Made by a program: the position numbers and the translations under genes. Below, piece after piece: positions 60,639 to 64,000 of a stretch of 64,000 nt of DNA (positions are counted from its first letter, which is position 1; each line of letters opens with the position of its first letter). The DNA lies in the NCBI GenBank assembly GCA_965223405.1, contig CBDCWO010000006.1, forward strand, positions 3,658,001-3,722,000. Direction: 5' to 3'. The notes under the pieces are model-generated. The model saw nothing but the letters and a program-made list of their open reading frames with translations. It was not told the origin of the DNA and did not search any database. The DNA is from CBDCWO01 sp965223405 (GTDB lineage Bacteria > Bacteroidota > Bacteroidia > Chitinophagales > Saprospiraceae).

Positions 60639-62195
60639 CTACTGCCGAGACAGCAGTTTGGAGTAAGTACCTTTTTCAGTGCTAAATCTTAAGTAATAGT
60701 TACCTGCTGGTAAATCACTTGTAGTTATTCCCAATTCGTGATTTCCCGCTTTTAGATATCCTTTGTAAATGTTTTTCACCTGTCTACCTAAACCATCGAT
60801 AAGAACGATATGGAAATTTTCTCCATGGCTGGCCCACTGTATATTCAAATGTGAGTGGAAAGGGCTCGGGTACACTTTTAAATCCAAATCATCTTCTGTA
60901 ATCAGCTCATCTACTGGGGACGTTGCAGCACATTGCGCAAGCACCGGCAATTTTTCATATTCAGAAAAAAGCAGTTCTTTCACTTTATCTGGTTTCACTT
61001 CAAACCAGTCTTCCAGGATTGAACCATATATGTTTCTAAAATCAAACTGCATATTTACTCCCGCCTGATTGCCGACACTTTTAGGAATCATCGGATTTGT
61101 ACCAATGACCATAGGATTTACACAGGACCCAAACATAAACAGAGGAGCTGCCGAGCCGTGATCCGTACCAAAACTATTATTTGATTTGATTCTACGTCCG
61201 AACTCGGTGAATACCATTCCTACAACTCGCTCATCTAATCCCTGGTTAATCAAATCTTGTTGAAAAAGTTGGATTGATTGAGAAAGTGTATTTAGTAGAT
61301 TGCTATGAGCACCGGTGGTCGGATCCCCCTGATTTACCTGGTTGGCGTGAGTATCAAATCCACCCAGACTTACGATATATATTTTGGTGCCAAGTCCTCC
61401 GCTTATCATACGTGCTACGTACGATAATTGTTCTGAGAGCCTGTTGTTGTTGGGATATTCCACCGTATTAGTTCCTTTTTCGGTTGCCACACCGATCACG
61501 CCCGAATATTCATTCGTTTTGATAATTGCATCGCGTAAAAAATCAAGTTCATTTCCATAATAGGTCGCTGGGGCTTCACCTCCAGCACTTATGGTCAAAG
61601 GTGTAAGCGAAAATGGATCGTTGATAGCAATACTAAAGTTGGATGCAATACCTTGGCATGTGGCAGATACCACCCCTCCAATCGTAATGGCAAAGGGATC
61701 AGGATTTAGCTCATTAGGGTACTCATCCGGATATCCTGGGAATTGATCATCCAAATGTCTGCCCAGCCATCCGGTACTCAAAAATTCATTAGAGGCAGAG
61801 CCTGATACCCAGATATCTGTGGATCGAAAATGCGATCGATTCTGATTGGGATATCCTACGGCCTGGATGAAATTCATCAGGCCTTCTTTATACATTTCCG
61901 ACATCAATTCCATAGCAGGGTGAAGTCCTACCTGATCTCCAATTTTAATTGCTTTATCTTCCGGAATGATCAGGTTTGACCTGACCTTGCTGAGATTACT
62001 GTATTGATCTAAGGGTAATAACATATTGAGCCCATCATACCCTCCATTACATTGGATCAGGACCAATACTCGATCTGAATCCGGATTGATATATTCAAAC
62101 AATGAGTTGTTAACGAGTGCAGAAACGTTGATTCCCTTTACCATCAGAGGTAGACCTGCCAATGAGGAGGATTGTAGAAATTGTCTTCTTTTCAT
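60639..62195 (-). CDS. DUF1501 protein with T9SS sorting domain
   Basis: The 518-residue protein starts MKRRQFLQSSSLAGLPLMVKG, a twin-arginine-like leader. The DUF1501 domain follows: VLVLIQCNGGYDGLNMLLPLD, VGYPNQNRSHFRSTDIWVSG, YIVSLGGFDTHANQVNQGDP and VFTEFGRRIKSNNSFGTDHGSA, which together resemble the alkaline-phosphatase/sulfatase metal-site arrangement. The C-terminal ~80 residues (LKVYPSPFHSHLNIQW... LPAGNYYLRFST) are a T9SS sorting domain. DUF1501 proteins are usually encoded with DUF1800 proteins, as here with 16 bp between. Their biochemical role is not established. Confidence 0.92.
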   Translation of the reverse strand: MKRRQFLQSSSLAGLPLMVKGINVSALVNNSLFEYINPDSDRVLVLIQCNGGYDGLNMLLPLDQYSNLSKVRSNLIIPEDKAIKIGDQVGLHPAMELMSEMYKEGLMNFIQAVGYPNQNRSHFRSTDIWVSGSASNEFLSTGWLGRHLDDQFPGYPDEYPNELNPDPFAITIGGVVSATCQGIASNFSIAINDPFSLTPLTISAGGEAPATYYGNELDFLRDAIIKTNEYSGVIGVATEKGTNTVEYPNNNRLSEQLSYVARMISGGLGTKIYIVSLGGFDTHANQVNQGDPTTGAHSNLLNTLSQSIQLFQQDLINQGLDERVVGMVFTEFGRRIKSNNSFGTDHGSAAPLFMFGSCVNPMVIGTNPMIPKSVGNQAGVNMQFDFRNIYGSILEDWFEVKPDKVKELLFSEYEKLPVLAQCAATSPVDELITEDDLDLKVYPSPFHSHLNIQWASHGENFHIVLIDGLGRQVKNIYKGYLKAGNHELGITTSDLPAGNYYLRFSTEKGTYSKLLSRQ

Positions 62196-62211
62196 GTCAT
62201 TCTTTTCAAAA

Positions 62212-63861
62212 TTAACCCAGATAAAATTCAGGCATTGCCATCATGGCTTTCAAGAGATTTCGCAATTTGTTTTCAACGCCTTTCTTGAGTCCTTCATTAT
62301 TGGGATTGCTTAGATAATCCCCATATTCAATCGTCCATTCGTAATCGGGTAAGCCAGGTATCAACACCTCTTTTAAAGCATCAATTTGAGCGTCGGTAAT
62401 CGGATGAGGCAATAGCAGTACTGCCAATTCTTTAATTAATTCTACCGGATTCAATGAGTTTTCAATTTTCGATACAAAATTCAAGACATCCAGCAAGAAG
62501 ATATCCCTGTTTGGACGTCCGGTACCGACCGTAATGAAATTGGTGTAAGCCATACGACCTTGTAAGGTTCCCGAATTGATCCATTGTTGGTAAAAATTGG
62601 GTTCTTGATAATACGCTTTCCATCCGGCCACATCCGGTGGATTGTAAAGTTGCATTTGCAGAGGAGTCAGCAAACGGCTGATACCCCGATACCAATTGTA
62701 GGTTGTGCGAATCTTTTGATCTGCCGGCCGGGCTCCAAATTGAACTAAAGGTCCAATCACAAAATCTACGGGATTCTTGATAATTGCACCAATAAATTCC
62801 TGATCGTAAAAGTGCTCACTTTTCAATAGTACCTCCATTACAGGCTTAACCTCATAATCTGATTCTCTCAGCAATTGTGCTAAAGGTTCGATAATTTCCT
62901 GCTCAACAAATTCATTTATTTCTTGATAAACAAACCATCGATATAAATTTCGTACCAGAAATCTAGATACTTCTTCTTTTTGGAATATAAGGTCTATTAG
63001 ATGTTTGTACTCTTTGGTGCCCATATGAGGAATTACCACTTCATCAAAACGGTGCGACAACTTTTTATCCGTGATATCATGTCGAGCTCCTACATAGCGC
63101 CCATTGTATTCAATATCAAGTTGCCGGTTATTACCTACAACCCAACCTGTGAGAACTTTGGCCATGGCCACTACATCATCCTCCGTATAATTGGTATAGT
63201 CGCCGGGTCCTGCTATGGGCCCTTTTCCAATAGTAAATAACTCCAGGAGTTCGCGGGCATAATTCTCGTTTGGGGCTTGTTTGGTGTTTTGATTTCCGTT
63301 GAGATAAATCAGCATAGCAGGATTGACAGTTATTTCTTTGGTGAGCTCTTTAAAATTCCCCAGTGCATTTTCTCTTAAAAGCGTACTGTAATCGTACACA
63401 ATGATCGGATTATTGATATTTCCGGTCACAAAATGATTGTGCCAGAACAGCACCATTTTTTCCCGGATAGTCATACCTTGTTCAAACATAATCTTTATAA
63501 ACCATGCAAACAGCGATCTCCTTCGTGGTTGTCGCTGTTCTTGTTCGGTCTGAGCAACTTTTACCCATGATTGTCCAATCCTCGCATTGGGGTCATTGTC
63601 ATAATCGTAATAGACGGGAGGGCTAGGCATCTTGTATTCCGACAATAGAAGATCAACTGTGTTACTCATCCCCGTTTCCAAGGCTGTTTCCAGCATCTGG
63701 TGGTTATAAAACGTAGTTCTTTTCAAGAGATGGATTGCCTGTTGTTTTCCCCATATTCCGGTATAGGGATCCAATTTAGTAGTAGGAGGAGCAGCCGGGG
63801 AAAGGGCAGGCTCGGAATGCGAAGTGTTAAATATTTTCTGAATAGTCTCTCTTCGGTTCAT
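62212..63861 (-). CDS. DUF1800 protein
   Basis: The 549-residue protein matches DUF1800: HLLKRTTFYNHQMLETALETG, WFIKIMFEQGMTIREKMVLFWHNHFVTG, QAPNENYARELLELFTIGKG, YTEDDVVAMAKVLTGWVVGN and the C-terminal YNPPDVAGWKAYYQEPNFYQQW with a final MMAMPEFYLG. The HNHFVTG histidines are conserved family features. No obvious signal peptide is visible, although partners are exported. It is the first gene of the DUF1800-DUF1501 operon. Genomic co-occurrence suggests joint envelope function, but no activity has been assigned to it by sequence. Confidence 0.92.
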   Translation of the reverse strand: MNRRETIQKIFNTSHSEPALSPAAPPTTKLDPYTGIWGKQQAIHLLKRTTFYNHQMLETALETGMSNTVDLLLSEYKMPSPPVYYDYDNDPNARIGQSWVKVAQTEQEQRQPRRRSLFAWFIKIMFEQGMTIREKMVLFWHNHFVTGNINNPIIVYDYSTLLRENALGNFKELTKEITVNPAMLIYLNGNQNTKQAPNENYARELLELFTIGKGPIAGPGDYTNYTEDDVVAMAKVLTGWVVGNNRQLDIEYNGRYVGARHDITDKKLSHRFDEVVIPHMGTKEYKHLIDLIFQKEEVSRFLVRNLYRWFVYQEINEFVEQEIIEPLAQLLRESDYEVKPVMEVLLKSEHFYDQEFIGAIIKNPVDFVIGPLVQFGARPADQKIRTTYNWYRGISRLLTPLQMQLYNPPDVAGWKAYYQEPNFYQQWINSGTLQGRMAYTNFITVGTGRPNRDIFLLDVLNFVSKIENSLNPVELIKELAVLLLPHPITDAQIDALKEVLIPGLPDYEWTIEYGDYLSNPNNEGLKKGVENKLRNLLKAMMAMPEFYLG

Positions 63862-64000
63862 AGGCTCGCTTTTTTTGTTTGTCAGCTAAATACACGTATT
63901 TTTCACCCTTATGGTTGGACTCTTTGACTGAGGATTCGTTTAAAAACGTGAATTGATTTTAACCATATTTTTATATTAAATTCTTCTATATGCATAGTTT

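Overview
The window is a chromosomal stretch from a member of the Bacteroidota. The phylum call rests on a hybrid two-component regulator with Reg_prop propellers and an AraC-type output domain, type IX secretion (T9SS) C-terminal sorting domains, the DUF1800/DUF1501 gene pair, a LytS/LytTR pair, several lipoproteins and a low-GC base composition. The class cannot be fixed by eye. A Saprospiria- or Chitinophagia-like organism is plausible, but that is inference. No rRNA, phage, conjugation module or CRISPR array is visible.

Layout. 1-9.3 kb: tail of a TPR protein, small exported proteins, a coiled-coil/lipoprotein pair, a TIR-domain membrane protein with a beta-barrel partner, and a GH18 chitinase. 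9.3-10.5 kb: a gene-poor scar with a 276-bp MITE-like element and a broken T9SS-cargo gene. 10.5-18.6 kb (minus strand): a DUF2911/TPR protein, a LytS/LytTR sensor-regulator pair, a CoA-binding protein, and a beta-oxidation pair (thiolase plus FadN/FadB-like enzyme) interrupted by a four-helix-bundle (S23) gene with a duplicated tail. 18.9-24.4 kb: a 1831-residue alpha-2-macroglobulin lipoprotein. 25-34 kb: two unknown membrane proteins, a 1424-residue hybrid two-component system, an AraC regulator and three NTF2/SnoaL-fold proteins. 34-37 kb: an Xaa-Pro aminopeptidase divergent from a di-haem cytochrome c peroxidase, with two FNR/CRP-like palindromes between them. 37-42 kb: tandem repeats, then two large secreted proteins of unknown family.

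42.5-49.4 kb is the most cohesive accessory-looking block. Seven plus-strand genes, mostly overlapping, encode two ATP-grasp-like ligases, an AstE/aspartoacylase-like metallo-hydrolase, arginine decarboxylase, agmatinase, a deoxyhypusine-synthase-family enzyme and a 50-residue basic protein. Arginine to agmatine to putrescine to an aminobutyl-transfer product is well supported. That the ligases and the hydrolase conjugate and deconjugate that polyamine is a hypothesis.

49.6-52.9 kb is dominated by repeats around three minus-strand tRNAs (Pro-CGG, Pro-GGG, Val-GAC) and an aspartokinase gene. Both Pro tRNAs lie between C-rich and G-rich hexamer arrays that are inverted with respect to each other, and each is followed by a near-identical hairpin. 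A 175-bp tandem repeat and a second S23 gene follow. 53-60 kb: sulfatase, Hsp20, a thioredoxin-fold T9SS cargo, and a TerC-DoxX-ApbE-exonuclease operon. 59.9-60.6 kb is a structured non-coding region with two identical 25-bp direct repeats, each followed by a strong hairpin. 60.6-63.9 kb: the DUF1800/DUF1501 pair.
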